Assembly (NCBI RefSeq): GCF_949628265.1
Contig: NC_088787.1
Location: 10,034,501 to 10,098,500 of the forward strand
DNA length: 64,000 nt
Source: Cloeon dipterum
Taxonomy: Eukaryota; Arthropoda; Insecta; Ephemeroptera; Baetidae
Reading direction: 5' to 3'
The notes beneath the pieces were generated by a model. The model saw nothing but the letters and a program-made list of their open reading frames with translations. It made no database searches and was not told the DNA's origin. This document shows positions 49,401 to 62,343 of this stretch, piece after piece. The position numbers and the translations under genes were made by a program. Numbering within the stretch: position 1 is the stretch's first letter; each line of letters opens with the position of its first letter.

Positions 49401-52106
49401 CGCGTCGTGTCATTTTAGCAGCTATTTTCATTTGCTTCGACGTGCATTGTCGCATTGTTATTTTTTTACACTCACCTAGAGACAATTAAAAGAACCGCTA
49501 TCGAACAATTGACATGTAATATGTATTCAGCCGCTCCTGGCCGAGCTACAAAAATACTGCATCATCACCGTCACGAGCTTTTACCCATTGACTTTTTGAA
49601 AGTATTTGGAGCACTTCTCCTTATCCATTTCTAACGCGTTTCTCGTCATGTTGCAGTTATCACCGGCTGCACCCAGGGAATCGGAAAGGCATACGCTGAA
49701 GCGGTGAGCACGCTTTTTTTCATGAAAAAAATTCAAAGATTTTGATTTGTTATTCTCATTTCCAGCTCGCCAAGCAGGGAATCAACGTGGTCCTAATAAG
49801 CAGAAGCCTCGACAAGCTTCAAAAACTCGCTTTAGAAATTGGTAATTTTAATTTTTTGTCGCGTTAAAAAATTTAAAAATTTTAGAGAAATGAATTCTAA
49901 ATTTACCGTGAAAATTAATTCAACAAAATGCCTCTAATTGATATTAAATTTGGAAAAAAAATCGTGAAAATTAATTATAAAAAATAGAAGAGAATAGAGC
50001 AACAATTTTGAAATTTTAAAAAATATATGAAGGAAAAACAAGCATAAATATTTGTTCTCAAGGGCAAACATTTTCCTTAAAAAATAATCAACCGATTGTG
50101 ACACTGCAAATGATTTTGTTTACTTTTAAAACTATTTATAAAATTTGCTTTAAATAGTTTCCTCTTCTAATAACAATTTAAAACTGATGAATCAATTTAA
50201 CCGATCCGCAGAGGGCAAGTACCACGTGCAAACCAAAGTGATCGACGCCGACTTCACGGAAGGGCCGCCGATTTACGAAAAAATCGAAAAAGGGCTGTTC
50301 GGCCTGGAAATCGGCGTTCTGATCAACAACGTCGGCATGAGCTACGCCTACCCTGAGTACTTCCTCGACGTGAAGGACGCGCGCAAGGTGTTCGCCGACC
50401 TGATCAACTGCAACATCACCTCCATCACGCACATGACGCACGTCGTGCTGCCGCAGATGATCGAACGCAAACGTGGAGTCGTGGTAAACGTCTCCTCCAC
50501 CACCGCAATGATCCCTTCACCCCTGCTCTCGGTCTACAGTGCCTCCAAGGTATGCTATCTTGGTGTTTATTGCGGGATTGCATTTTTAATTCTCTTATTT
50601 ATTTATTTTCCAACTATTTACACATTACAGGGAATTTTAAACGGCTTTTTGACACATCAATTAAGGCATTTTATGATTAAGATGACATTTCTGGAAGATA
50701 ACATGTCATTTACTCAAGGTTGTATTGCACCAAAAATGTATAATTTTTATATTTTATTTTAAAGTACACTGTTTTATAATAAAAATTTAATTTTTTTAAT
50801 TTTTTGGCTATTTTAAAAATCTTCTTGCATGCAATCGAAACTGACAGAGTTTTTTAATACGTAGGAAGGAAAATAATTTAATAATAATTATAAATAAAAA
50901 ACTTTCAAGAGTGTATTATATGTGTATTTACCTCAAAGAAATCAAACGATTTCTCCATTTGGGTTTAGAAAATATAATTAAATTTAATCATGGTAATATT
51001 TAACTTAAATTCCCATTGGAATCCGAGAAAATTCACCATGGTAGTTTCGCCAAGGCAGAAAATTTTTAATCTAAAAATGGAATTCCTCTTTTAGCTATTC
51101 TAACAAAATATTTTCTAGTCCACTATTCTCTGATTCATTACAACAATTTATTATATATAGATGCACATTTTCATCAATACTTTCTTCCATATTTCATTTA
51201 ATTCCTGTCCAGTTTTTTGTCACTTGAAACTGTCACTTTACTCTTGAGAGATAATATCGAGTTATTTTGATTTGCCTTTTTGCCAGGCTAATATTTAGTT
51301 TTTGAGTGCACTTGACCATTAATACACAATGATACCAATCCCAATCAGAAAGAGTCTCGATGACTTCTCATTTTTAAAAAGCTTACATTTTTATGCTTTA
51401 GGAAAACCAATAAAAAATCGAACTTGAACGCGTTTTTATCTCTATACGTGCGCTATCGAAGCAAATGTCCGATAATATCCGGCTCATGGCCGCCGAATTT
51501 TCAATGTTCCTTCCTGTAACGTTTCAGGCTTTCGTGGACAAGTTTACCGAGGATCTGAGGATAGAGTACGCAAGAAAGGGAATCGTGATCCAGTGCGTGT
51601 TGCCGGGCTACGTGGCCACCGCCATGACTAGGATCAAGAAGTCCACCTTCATGGCGCCGTTCCCGAACAAATTCGTGTCCCACGCCATCACCAGCATCGG
51701 CCTTGAGGACAGAACCACCGGATACTGGCCCCATAATCTGCTCGTGAGCAATCCATCTTTTTTAAATCCCTTGTCTTGCAAATTATTAGAAAATAAAGTC
51801 TATTTAGCGCAATGGAAAATCCTTTCTTCTCTTCTCTAGCTGTCCTTTTCTCGTCAAGATAAGGGGGTTTTACAAAAATAGTTCAAATTTGTCAGCCGAG
51901 AGGACGGTCTTAATCCCTACTTTCGTGATAAACACCCACTTTGCGTCCAAAAATGCGACGGAGCACTGATTTTCTCACCAGATTGCTTGTTTTTGCAGAT
52001 AATGGTGGTCGACTTCATTAAATGGATCCACCCGAAAATGGCATCGAATGTCATCCTCAGGACGATGGAGAACATCCGGAAGAGGATAATCGCGCGAGGC
52101 GGATAG
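46427..52106 (+). CDS. HSD17B12: Very-long-chain 3-oxoacyl-CoA reductase (HSD17B12 type)
   Basis: Exons 46427-46610, 49657-49703, 49766-49841, 50212-50549, 51528-51743 and 51999-52106, 322 residues, close to the usual 310-330. A hydrophobic N-terminal segment (VFSLLVVAYYILKLL) should anchor it in the endoplasmic reticulum. The short-chain dehydrogenase core shows TGCTQGIGKAYA for the cofactor loop, NNVGMSY, VNVSST with the catalytic Ser, and the active-site YSASK. PGYVATAMT lies in the substrate-binding part. It performs the 3-ketoacyl-CoA reduction of the fatty acid elongation cycle with NADPH; steroid activity is reported for vertebrate members. The tail ends IIARGG with no clear KKXX retrieval signal. 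Intron 1 is 3.0 kb and holds a repeat pair. Confidence 0.94.
47411..47476 (+). repeat. Short repeat R2, copy 1, HSD17B12 intron 1
   Basis: A block containing tagaccagttttccattgc then gaaaaat and attttggaat matches the block at 48208-48275 (cagaccagttttgcattgc, gaaaatt, cattttggaatt). Diverged direct repeat with no visible ends; origin unknown. Confidence 0.5.
48208..48275 (+). repeat. Short repeat R2, copy 2, HSD17B12 intron 1
   Basis: Second copy of the block at 47411-47476, same orientation, 0.8 kb apart. It lies in a GC-richer patch (48000-48290) of the intron that also has cggcggcggc runs, so an alternative promoter is possible but not demonstrated. Confidence 0.5.
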
Positions 52107-53341
52107 ATTAATTTTTTTGATAATTAGTCATTCATAAATTTAAATATAGGTCTGCCATAACCAAAACGAACGAAAGAGTCATTTTTCCTGATGATTTGTT
52201 ATGCATTTTTGTTGTACAGAATTTTGTTGAAACATATTTGTTAATTTAAATTTGTTCCCATCTTTTCTTTCAAGTTGAATAGCAATGATATTAAAAAGTC
52301 ATTATTGCACAATTCACGTGTGCAGTTTTTCTTATAAAAATGTGACTGTGTTTCATTTCATCAGCAAGATATTTATCACCCCTATAAAAATATTGCGTTT
52401 TAGATTAAATCAAGATCATACGAAACAAAAAAAAACTCGAGGACTTTTTGTATGTCGAAAGATGTGGTAATGATTAGCTTTGAGGAGTTCCAATTAAATA
52501 TTTATTTTTAATCGAATTCAAAGCAAAATGAAGATGCGAAAGGGAGGGGATAACGCACAACTGCTTGCTACGCAAATTTATATAACCCAATTATTATAAT
52601 CTGTTCCGAGAAAAATCATTTTTTTGCACTCATCCATCAATTTGGATTATAAAGTATTAATCGCACGTGCTAAATTATTAATTATTTGGGTCATTTTGGT
52701 TTGTAAATAATAGAGCTTGTGAATCACACTTTAAACTTAAACCGAGATTGGTTTTCCACGAGTTCCCTTTTCAAAAGAATTTCAAAGCGAGTCTCAAAAA
52801 GTGTAACTTTTAATGCTTGTTCATGTTGTTTTCTGCTTGAATTTGTTCCTCTCGTCACGATCTATATCACCTGCTGGTGAAAAATTATAATTTTCAGTAG
52901 GGATAAACAGTTATTAAACATGCAAACTTTGCAACTGGAAATTTAAATGGCACTATATTTGAACAAAGTTAAAAATTGCCCAGGAAAATATAATCTGAAA
53001 TCTGGCGGACAGATCCACTTAAAAGAAGAAGTATAAATTAATGTTTCATCTAAGTGGCTGAGACAAGCCACAATAATAGTCATCGCACCCACTTGAAGAA
53101 ACTGTTATTTTTATACCTAAAATGTTGCACCAAATGATAAAATTTTGAGCGCAAAAATGCTTGTAATAAATATTCATAATCACGTATTTTAGCCTCCTTC
53201 TTGCATTGGGGAATTCCCACTTTGTAATCACTCGAATGTTCCAATTTCAATAGAATTGAGGCATGCACAGATATAAAATATCTCGTCAAACTTGGACCAT
53301 AATTCATTTTACGCAGAAAAGTTAAAACAAAGAAATAAGCC
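52107..53341. other. Intergenic region, no gene supported
   Basis: AT-rich sequence holding the HSD17B12 3' UTR on the left and upstream DNA of the Mab-21-domain gene on the right. Open frames at 53046-53343 on the minus strand show no recognisable protein features. Confidence 0.4.
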
Positions 53342-53349
53342 ATATATAA
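53342..53349 (+). promoter_or_regulatory. TATA box of the Mab-21-domain gene
   Basis: The octamer atatataa followed by gagcgcg is a good TATA match. Transcription would start near 53370-53380, giving a leader of about 230 bases before the ATG at 53608 if unspliced. This is the clearest core promoter element in the window. Confidence 0.5.
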
Positions 53350-53607
53350 GAGCGCGACTTGTCGGCCACCCCCGCCTCGGTTTCAGAGGAATGCCAGAGG
53401 TGCAACACTCGAGATGTCCGGATGACGTACAGCCAATATAATTCGAAACAAAAAAAGCGATTGGGGACAGATAAGATAGCGAGAGCAGCAGGCAGTTCGC
53501 TCTGCGCCCGTCAGCAGTGCAAAGGAGTTGAGGCCACCTTGAACATGATTGCGCCGTCGGGCTGAACGGTTGCACACTGTGGTTGGGTCTTCTGCAGCTT
53601 CGCAGCC

Positions 53608-56600
53608 ATGGGCCAAGGGTGTGTGTCCAAGAAAGAGTCGATGAAACTGGGGCCGGAACCCAACCAGGGTCGCTACACGGCCACCTTTGCTCCGCCGCTG
53701 GCCAATGGCAACGTCGGCAACAACGGACACGTCATGGGCGAGGGCTTCGTCAAGAGCGGTCGCAAAAAGGGCGTCTTGCATCTCAACGAGCCCACTGAGG
53801 AAGAGGAAAAGGCCGCTAAGGCTGCGGAGGAGGCTAGGAAAAAGGAGGAACACTTGAGGAAACTGGTAATCATAAATTTTGGAAATCGAGGGCATGATCC
53901 TTGAAATTCTCAGAGAAATTTTGCTAATTGATGAGGTTTTGGAGATAAAGCTTATTGGATTTGCACTTTCCTAAAAAAAGGTTTTTTTTTTCGAACAATC
54001 ATCCGCAATAAAATAATAAAATTTTTAATTGCGTCTTGACATTAGTCTCGATTGCCTCTTAATCGACACCTTCCCGATGATGCTCATTTTAAGGAGGAAG
54101 AAAAGCGGCTGAAAGCAGAAGAGGAGCGCAAGCAGCGTGAACAGGAGGAAATGAGGAAGACTGAGAAGGCCAAGAAGAAGCAGGAAGAGGAGGAAAGGAA
54201 ACGGCGGCTTGAAGAGGAAAAAAGGCAGAAAGAAGAGGAAGAGGCCAGGCTGAGGGAAGAAGCCAAGAGGCGGCAGGAGGAGCAAAAGAGACTGGAAGAT
54301 GAGTCCAGGGAGCAATCCATTATACTCGAGCAGGAAATCAAGGAGCGCCGCAAGAGCGACGATAGCAGAACGAACACTTACCGTTACTTGCAGCTCAAGA
54401 ACACCTATCTCAATGACTTTGACATTTTCCTCATTAACAACACGTTGATGAGCGTCGAATTCGGCAACGAAAGGTCAGTTTTTACATAAAGCCTCATATT
54501 TTTTGTGCTTGAATACAAAAGGCAAATTTTTTATTTTTGATAGAAATTAATATAAAATTTCATGATCTGGATCCAGAGGATTGATGGAGAGCAACAATTG
54601 TAAAAAAATAGATTTGTTGGCTTCAATTTGTTTATTTATTTTGTTTTTGTTATCTGTTATATAATAAGCAAGTATCATAAGAGGGCCTTGCCAACAGTTT
54701 AAATTTGAATTTTTTACAATTTCCTAAAACATTTACAGCGTTTGTCCATATTTTTCGACGAGATCTGTCCAAAAGCGTATGCAACTTTTTAGGGAAACTT
54801 TTTGTTGTGAAATAAAATAGGATTTGAAGTAGGGAGACAGTTCTCACCATTCGAAACGCATGCTAACTTTGCAGCCAATTTACTCAAAAATGTACAATGG
54901 CTTTAAAACAATCCTTAGGAGCCGCCCTTTTTAAATATTTATGACGCGCGCGCAGGACAATCTTTTTATCACGCATCTCACGCAATTAAGCCGAGTTTAA
55001 TACAAATTTTTGGCTCAGCCGCTGAGTAATTAATACCAGAAATCCACTCGACCGCGTGCATGATTATTCAATTTTTATCTAAAGGAAGTGATCTTCAAAT
55101 CAACTCATAATAATAGCCATAAATCGAAGGATTTTACTGGCGCATTTTCTGCCGTGGACTTTGCAACCCGCATATTATTATCTTTCGCTGAAGAATTCCG
55201 TCTTTCTTTTATCAATAACGCACTTGCCTTTCTCGGCTACACTCACATTATTGAGTCAATCAGCAACATTATACAAGAATGCATAAAAAGCAGTACTTAA
55301 AAACGAATAGAACAATTATTGCTATCACTCATGATTGAATTACAAATATTAAAATGTTTTGGGCGTGCCCCTCGGGACCTTTCTAAACGCATTCAAGAGC
55401 CTTTTTAAATCTCGAATCAATCTGAGGAAGAAGGTCTCACATATGGTGATAGTTTAGATAAAATGCAACGAAATTGATAAACAAACAAACACACTCTAAA
55501 AAAAAGTCAGCCACATTATGCTTTGTTATTTGCAAATGCAAGTGAAGTGCATGATTATCAATACGAGAGTAAATATCGTATATACGTGTGTCACAATCAA
55601 TTACAATGATAATTATTAGCCTCCTCCCAAAAAAGCCAACTTTGTCGATTGGCAGCATCAGACTCTGCAATCGCCAGCCGCAATTCGATGTCCCATATGG
55701 CCGCACTGATGTTAACAACAAAATGCGCGATAAAAATAAAAATAAAAGGAACGCATACAGATTGGAACCTGCTCTCTGCGTTTACAACAAAATCCACCTG
55801 TTATTTGATTGCAAAGCAAATCACAGGAAATGCGTAGCGGTGTGCGCAGGGTGCTTGATATTCTGTTCGTCAGCAGCGAAAACACGTGTTGCAATTATCT
55901 AAACTGCTCTCTTTTCAATGCCGGCCGCGCAAGTGGTTAATTGCCAGCTAATCCCAAGCCGAGAGATAAGAAAATGCTCGGCCGAGTATGTCACCGCGAG
56001 AGCCGCTGCATTTAAGCGTGCATTTTCTGGTGTTTCGTGCGTTTTTTGCCAAAAGCATGACACACACGCACACTGAGATATAGCGGTTTTATCGGGAAAC
56101 AATTTAGGGTTTGGCAACCAACTTCGCAAGCTTGTTCATTTGTCACCGAGAATTTAAGACCTGGCGATTTGTATTTTATACCATTATAATCCAAGATTAT
56201 TATTTTTTGTATTTATTTGTAGTGGATTTTCGATCAAAGTCTTTTTGATGATGCTGGGGAATAAAACTTGACGTCCTTTCCAAAGATATGACATCACGCG
56301 GTGCGAGCCGCGCGCTTGAAACATTCCGCTATCGGCTGATATCACCCCCAACGAACGGAATTCACACATTGATTGGCATAATCGGAGCGAAAGCTCTTCT
56401 ATTCCCGAATCTATTATGCCTATTGACCACCATAGAAGCGGCAAACTAGTTTTGAATTGCACACGATACGGGCGAAAAGCTGGCGAATATTCAATAGAGC
56501 GGCATTTCGACACTAATTGAACGCAGATAAGATCTTATTTCGCTAGCTTTTTATCGTCAATGCCGGACGGCCCTCGAGTTTGACACTTTGGAGAACTCTC

Positions 56601-59600
56601 GTCAAGATGCGCGCAACCGGTGTAATGCACAAAACGAGCGAGTAATTAAGCGAGTAACCCACGTCACCACTAAATCCCAGATAATCCAATTAAGTTAATC
56701 TTCCTGGAGTACGCTAATTGTCAAAATTTGAAATGAGATGCTAGCAAAAAAATCACCATTGCAAAATAAATCAATCTTACTTCAAGAACAGATCTGATTA
56801 TTGATAAAATCAAGTCTGACAGTTCTTTTTCCTCACTTTTCCAGGGAGCTTTTCGAAAAGGCTAGGAGCGTGTGCAGCTTGGACTTCCGCGAGGGCGAGA
56901 TGAACACGCGCATGTCGTCGACGGGGCACCTGAAAAAGGCCGTTGCCCCCGACGCCATCCACGAGTACCTGTCGCAGACGGTGAATAATATATATTTTTT
57001 TCCGATTGCGAACTGATAAATCAATCAAACGGTGTGACATATTTTGCAGATTCGGTTTGCACCAGAAGACACTGCCTACGTGAGCCACGGAGTGCCACTG
57101 CGGCCCATCAGGGTCATGATCAGCCACGAGGACATTCTGGTCGAGCAGCAGATGACGAGAAAAATGTCGCCGTCCAGGAATGTAAGACTATACGTTGAGT
57201 CAGCGTCCAAGGAAATGGACAGGACTAATAAAAGTGGTGAGAAAATAACAAAATATTTATCAATTCGACTGAAATATCTAGAAGCGAATAGTGTAGTAGA
57301 ATCTTTTAATCTAGTTCTCCAGATGTTTTTCATCTCGATTTCTTAAGCAGTTGATAAACACAGGGGATCTTAAAATGGAGCCGATTAAAGAAAAAAAATT
57401 ATCTCGCACTTTCACGTAGTGGGCGACAGCTGTTATTCACAAAACGGAATAAAAAACGGCTGTTTTTTTCAACCGTGGGTGTTTATCACCATTTATTATT
57501 AAAAATGTTTACAAACTCTAAATCAAAGCATGGCAATTCTAGGAAAAAAGACTTTGTCTGGGAGGACAAAAATCTAATAAAAATCTTGCTGTCACAATTA
57601 ACGCTTTAAAAAGGGAGGGAAACTGTGCCGCCGAACAGTCTTTCAGTGAACCATTCTTTCACGACACGCAAGCCAAACATCTAATTTTTACCGAGGTCAA
57701 GATGATGAGGTCTGAAGTCTGAAGGGCAATAACAGCTGCTTTGCAGTGTTCGATAATTTTTAATTTCAATTTTTCGCTTTTAGCCACTTGATCCAGATTA
57801 CAATCACCGCAGATTTAGATCAATCAATTGTGTAATTTAATATTTATGTTTGAAATTTTTGTTACCCATTTAATAATACAGAGTATTTCCCGCGGTTATC
57901 AAACAAAAATAAATTTCAACAAGTAATTAGGCTCGTCTCATGCATTTCAACTTTGCGGTTCCAACGGTGAGCAAATCTTGGATAGCGAAAAAATACAGAG
58001 CCCGTCAGCCTCGGTGAAATATGGCTTGAAGTGTGAGAATTTTATAAAAATCAATTGCTCTCGAGATGAGCTTCCCTGAAACCAGAGTTTTGATGGTCTT
58101 TTCTGACCTCAGGAGCGACCCCCAATATGTTTCGAGGGTAAAAATAATCCAATCATGTAATTTTGATTTTTTTTTCTGTACCCTGTACTAAAAAATACCC
58201 TTTTTTCTATCTTTATATCCTCAGGCTCTCAAAAACTGCTGATTTCTACGTCCCGAAAAATTATAAACTCTCGGGGAAACATTTTGTTCCATGCTTCGTA
58301 AAATTAAAATCAGAGGGAACCTTTTCAAGAAGAATTTATAAAATAAACATAAAAATTACTTGTGAAATTTATTTTAACAAAAAAGTAAATAAAAAAGTTT
58401 GTTTTCTATCTAATTAGACATCGTCTGGCGCAAAGTGTGTGGTTTTTGCTTCCTATCAACTCGCATGATTTTGTAAACTCCGACAGGCTCACATTTCTAG
58501 AATTCCTCCTGTTTTTTTCCGAGAAAGACCTGAAATACGTGTTGAAAATGATAATTATTACTCCAACTTGTCGTTTTTCCTCTATAAATCGGATTTAAAT
58601 TTATGTGAATTTTGCAATATTCATAAATCAACTGCAATAAAATAAATTAAAATAGACAAAAATACAATCAATGATTCAGGGGTGAGGGAGATGATGAACA
58701 ATAAAGGAAATCAATTTTTAAAAAAAGTAATCAAAGCCCAAAGGCAATTGTGATGCACCTCAAAAATTATCATTTCCGCAGGTTACGTGCGCTTACTCAG
58801 CATGGACTCGGAAAAAATTCTCAAGACGCGGAGCCAGGAGAACCTGGTGGAAGACCCGCAGGAGGGCTACCCGAGCTTCAGCGACCCTGAAGACAGGGGC
58901 GGCGTGCCGGCGTCGGTGCGCGTGCCTGAAGCCAACTCGAACTCGTCCGACTCGGACGACCAGTTCGACGGCACTTTGCCGAAACTGTCGTACAGCAGCG
59001 TGGGCACGGCGAGCGGATGGTCGTCGCGCCGGCCGAGCTACCCGAACGTGAGTGGCAGCACCAGCTCGTCGGGCTACAGGTCGGGCAGCCTGCTGTCAGT
59101 ACCAAAGAGCAACCACAGTAACTCAGACTCTGAACACAGCTACTCGACCATCGCGACGCTCCGCCGGCAGCTGCTGCTCGCCCAGCGAAGACAGCAACTC
59201 GAGGGACCGACCTTCAAGGTCGGCCTGCCGTCCAACTGCTTCGTCGGCAAGATGGTGCGCAGCTACAACGCCAACTCGGACCAACTGTTCAAGACCAAGT
59301 ACTACCTGCGCTCCTCCTCCTTCATGGACTACTTCAGCGCCGTGTTCGCAGACATGCTGGCAATGGACCTCGGCTTCCTGCCCGTCTGGATCGACGAGGC
59401 CACCGTCTGCGGCGCCACCATCTCCATTAAGACAACGCAGCAGGACTCCAACTCCCCCAAGACGAGCCAGAAACTGGCCAAATTGGAAATCATCCCCGCT
59501 GTTTCCTGCAAACCTGAGAACTGGCCAGCCGGAGCCGTCGAATTTATCTGGAGGTGCGCCCTTACCTGAATTTCTTCCCTTTGGGATTAGCAAGGGGTTT

Positions 59601-62343
59601 GGGTAGCGGATTTTTCATTTGAAAATATAAAGAAATCAAGCTGCCCTGAATTTTCCCGTTTTTTGTCACAAAAATAAAATATTTTTTATTAAACAAATGC
59701 CCTAGTATGTGCCTAAAATCTCGTTCTTGAGCGCACTCATGTCATCCAAAGGGTCAATTAGCACATTTTCTGAAAGCTCTCAACTTTGCCATTCCGACGG
59801 TGTGCAAATCTTGCAGATCAATTAAATTCAAACCCCACCAGCGTCCGCGAAGTGGCCACGCATGTGAATATTTAACTACATCGATCGCTGATTGAGGGCC
59901 GTCCTGAAACCAGGGTTTCAAACCTGTATTCTGATGGTCTTTTCTGACCTCATCGGGACTCCAAGCAGATTCCATTGGCAAAAATTAACTAATAGTGCAA
60001 TTTTAATTTTCTTTCTATTCAATTTAAATAAAAAAAAAATACTTTTTCAACCTACAATTATGACCCTCACAAACCATACATTTTTTAGGCATGTTGCAAA
60101 TGCTTAAGGCAAAATTTTACCTTATTTCAATTTTTTAATTATTAAAAAGTTACAATTTTGCTTATAAAATTCTATCAATTTCAAACAATATGTTTTGAGT
60201 TTAAAAGTTGTGTGGCGTTTAAATTAGTATATTTTGGCACCAATTTTAACGTTTTAGCGCCAATTGAAATCATGATATTCTCATTTTATGAGCGTCGAGA
60301 GGAGCGTTTCTCTAGATCCTCCAGATTTTACCCCGATTTTCTGGAAAAAAACCATCAATTTTTTTATAAACTTGTTATTTTGACATATGAATAGCACCCT
60401 AAGCCCTAACAACATAACAAAAATTAAAACAAAATCGCAAATCTTGATCTATCTTAGAAGCATCCATAATAATATTAATTTCTATGCTTTGAAAAAATAA
60501 ATAAAAATCCTACTTAAAACAGGAAACGCATAGAGGCGTTTAACCAGCTCACCCAGACGAGGTACAGTTGGCCGTCGACCGAAATGGTGCGTGAGGCGAC
60601 TACCAAGGGCTATCACCTGATCCCCGTTGGCTACATTCCCAAAAAGGTTTCCAACCCGTGGTTCGATCTCGAGTGGAAAATCGAGTTTCCCGAGGCGGAA
60701 AGATACCTGGAGACTTGTCTCAGCGACACGCAACTGAGGTGTTACATTTTCTGCCTGCTCCTCTTCCAGGTAAAATCCCGACCGAGTCTTGAAAATTCGA
60801 TGAAATAAAATTTTGAACCATCTCTCCAGGTGTTTTTCAAAAGGGACGACACCGTGACTGAAGACCATTTGCGACACGTGATATTCTGGCAGGCGGAAAA
60901 CTTCACAACGGCCTGGGCCAACTACGAAATGCACAATAATATTCGCGCCGTGTACGATAGTTTGTACGAAAACCTATCAAATATGGTGGGTCTTAGAATT
61001 AATTTAATTATAATAATAATAATTCCGTTAATAATGTAGGAGCTGCCGAATTATTTCATCAGGACGAGAAACGAGTTCCAGCAGATCCAGCAGAAGCAAC
61101 TGCAAGGCGTGCAAAACGCCGTGAACAAATTCAGACAAAACCCGTTGGGACACATCATCGCCGCCCTGCGCCGCCTGCAGATCCAGGGAAAGGATCTCAG
61201 ACTCAATTTGAGCAGACTCGTCGAGTTGATCATGTCGCAAAGTACGATAATGATGATCAACCCTGCGCTGGGCACGATGACGAACAAACCGCTGCCGAAA
61301 AAGAGAGGCTCTGAAGACAGCGACGGGCTGTGGAAAAACATTCGAAAAATTGATATGGTGACGATGGTGAGTCAAATACCACGCAAAATGGGAATTCAAT
61401 TAAATTGGGAATTAAGGTTGATGGACCATTCTTTTCAGGGTAAAGAGGTTCATCTTCCCAGTAAGATATTTAAAAGCTGCTAGTTAAAAACGAAGAGTTT
61501 AATCAGTGGGGGCCAGATGTGCAATAAATTTAGTTACCACTGCGCAGATCCAAGATGGCGTCTGCATGTGGGAAACAAAAAGCTCCCTTTGGAGTGCCGT
61601 ACGAGTGTCAAGCGTTTGTTTTTACGATCCAAAAGACACAATTAGTACAATGTCACAATATTGACGAAAACTTTATTCTTTTCGTGCATTTTCACGTGAC
61701 CGTTTTTTCGCGCCATATTCCACCGGACGCCATATCTGCGCGTCGCACGAATCTGGTCCCCGCTGAGAGTTTAATAACAAAAGGATTTTCCATCTTTTTC
61801 CAGGACCAAAAGAAAGCGTGGAAAATAAAATACATGGAGTCAACGATGCAACAGCGCCGGCAGATCGAACAGCAGCTGCGGCGAGAGTCGGAGACCCCGA
61901 AGACGAAGCAGCAACTGGAGGTGATCGTGCCGAAGGACGCGGTGTTCGACTCTCCGCGGCGGCTGCTGATCCTCGAGTTCTTCATCGAGCACTTCGTGGG
62001 CATGGTGGCAAACCCGATGACCGGCAGGGTGTCGTCGGACGTGCTGCAGCACGCCAAGAACCTGCTGTGCCTGTACACCGAGCAACCGAGCCACGATTCA
62101 GAGCGCACCCTCGAGTGGCGGGCGCTGCTGAAGCGGGTGCGCACGGCGCCGAGCTCGCAGGCCCGCCAGCGGCCGCAGATGCAGCTTCCGACCGAGGGCG
62201 CCAACGAAAACTGGACCATGCAGAGTGTGGCGGTGGATACGTGGCGGGGACGCCGTCTCATGATGGACGCGCCGCCCACCATGGTCTTCCACAGGGCCGA
62301 CGAGGAGTCCGAGGTCGTCTCCACCGACGGCACAGACTTGTGA
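53608..62343 (+). CDS. Mab-21-domain protein with N-terminal acylation motif and charged helix
   Basis: Exons 53608-53865, 54094-54473, 56845-56980, 57050-57236, 58782-59553, 60523-60769, 60830-60985, 61040-61366 and 61804-62343 give 1000 residues. It starts MGQGCVSKK, a likely N-myristoylation plus Cys5 palmitoylation signal. Residues 65-190 are an almost pure Glu/Lys/Arg helix. From about 215 on the sequence resembles the Mab-21/cGAS nucleotidyltransferase fold: YYLRSSSFMDYF, LEIIPAVSCKPENWP, GYHLIPVGY, WKIEFPEAERYL, HLRHVIFWQAEN, PNYFIRTRNEF, closest from memory to MB21D2. A Ser-rich insert (about 330-440) splits the fold. Residues 822-1000 are a Q/R-rich extension. I do not see the usual G-S and paired acidic catalytic motifs. 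Function unknown; membrane-tethered signalling or scaffold is inference. Poly(A) signal AATAAA at 62427-62432. Confidence 0.85.
57950..58175 (+). repeat. Dispersed repeat R3, copy 1 (Mab-21 gene intron 4)
   Basis: Shares with 59772-60010 the ordered blocks tcaactttg, ggtgagcaaatcttg, cctgaaaccag and tgatggtcttttctgacctc, then an attttgatttt tail, in the same orientation. Overall strongly diverged, so an old repeat. No coding frame or clear terminal repeats. Confidence 0.6.
59772..60010 (+). repeat. Dispersed repeat R3, copy 2 (Mab-21 gene intron 5)
   Basis: Second copy of R3, 1.8 kb from the first and on the other side of exon 5. The block tgatggtcttttctgacctc is identical in both copies. 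Confidence 0.6.

Noticed and set aside
53673-54377. Leu/Ser-rich minus-strand frames opposite the charged helix
   Set aside because: Reverse complement of Glu/Lys-rich codons; shadows of the Mab-21 gene's first two exons.
58878-59606. Long alternative frames in both strands over exon 5 of the Mab-21 gene
   Set aside because: Shadows caused by the high GC content of this exon; the chosen frame alone joins neighbouring exons in phase.
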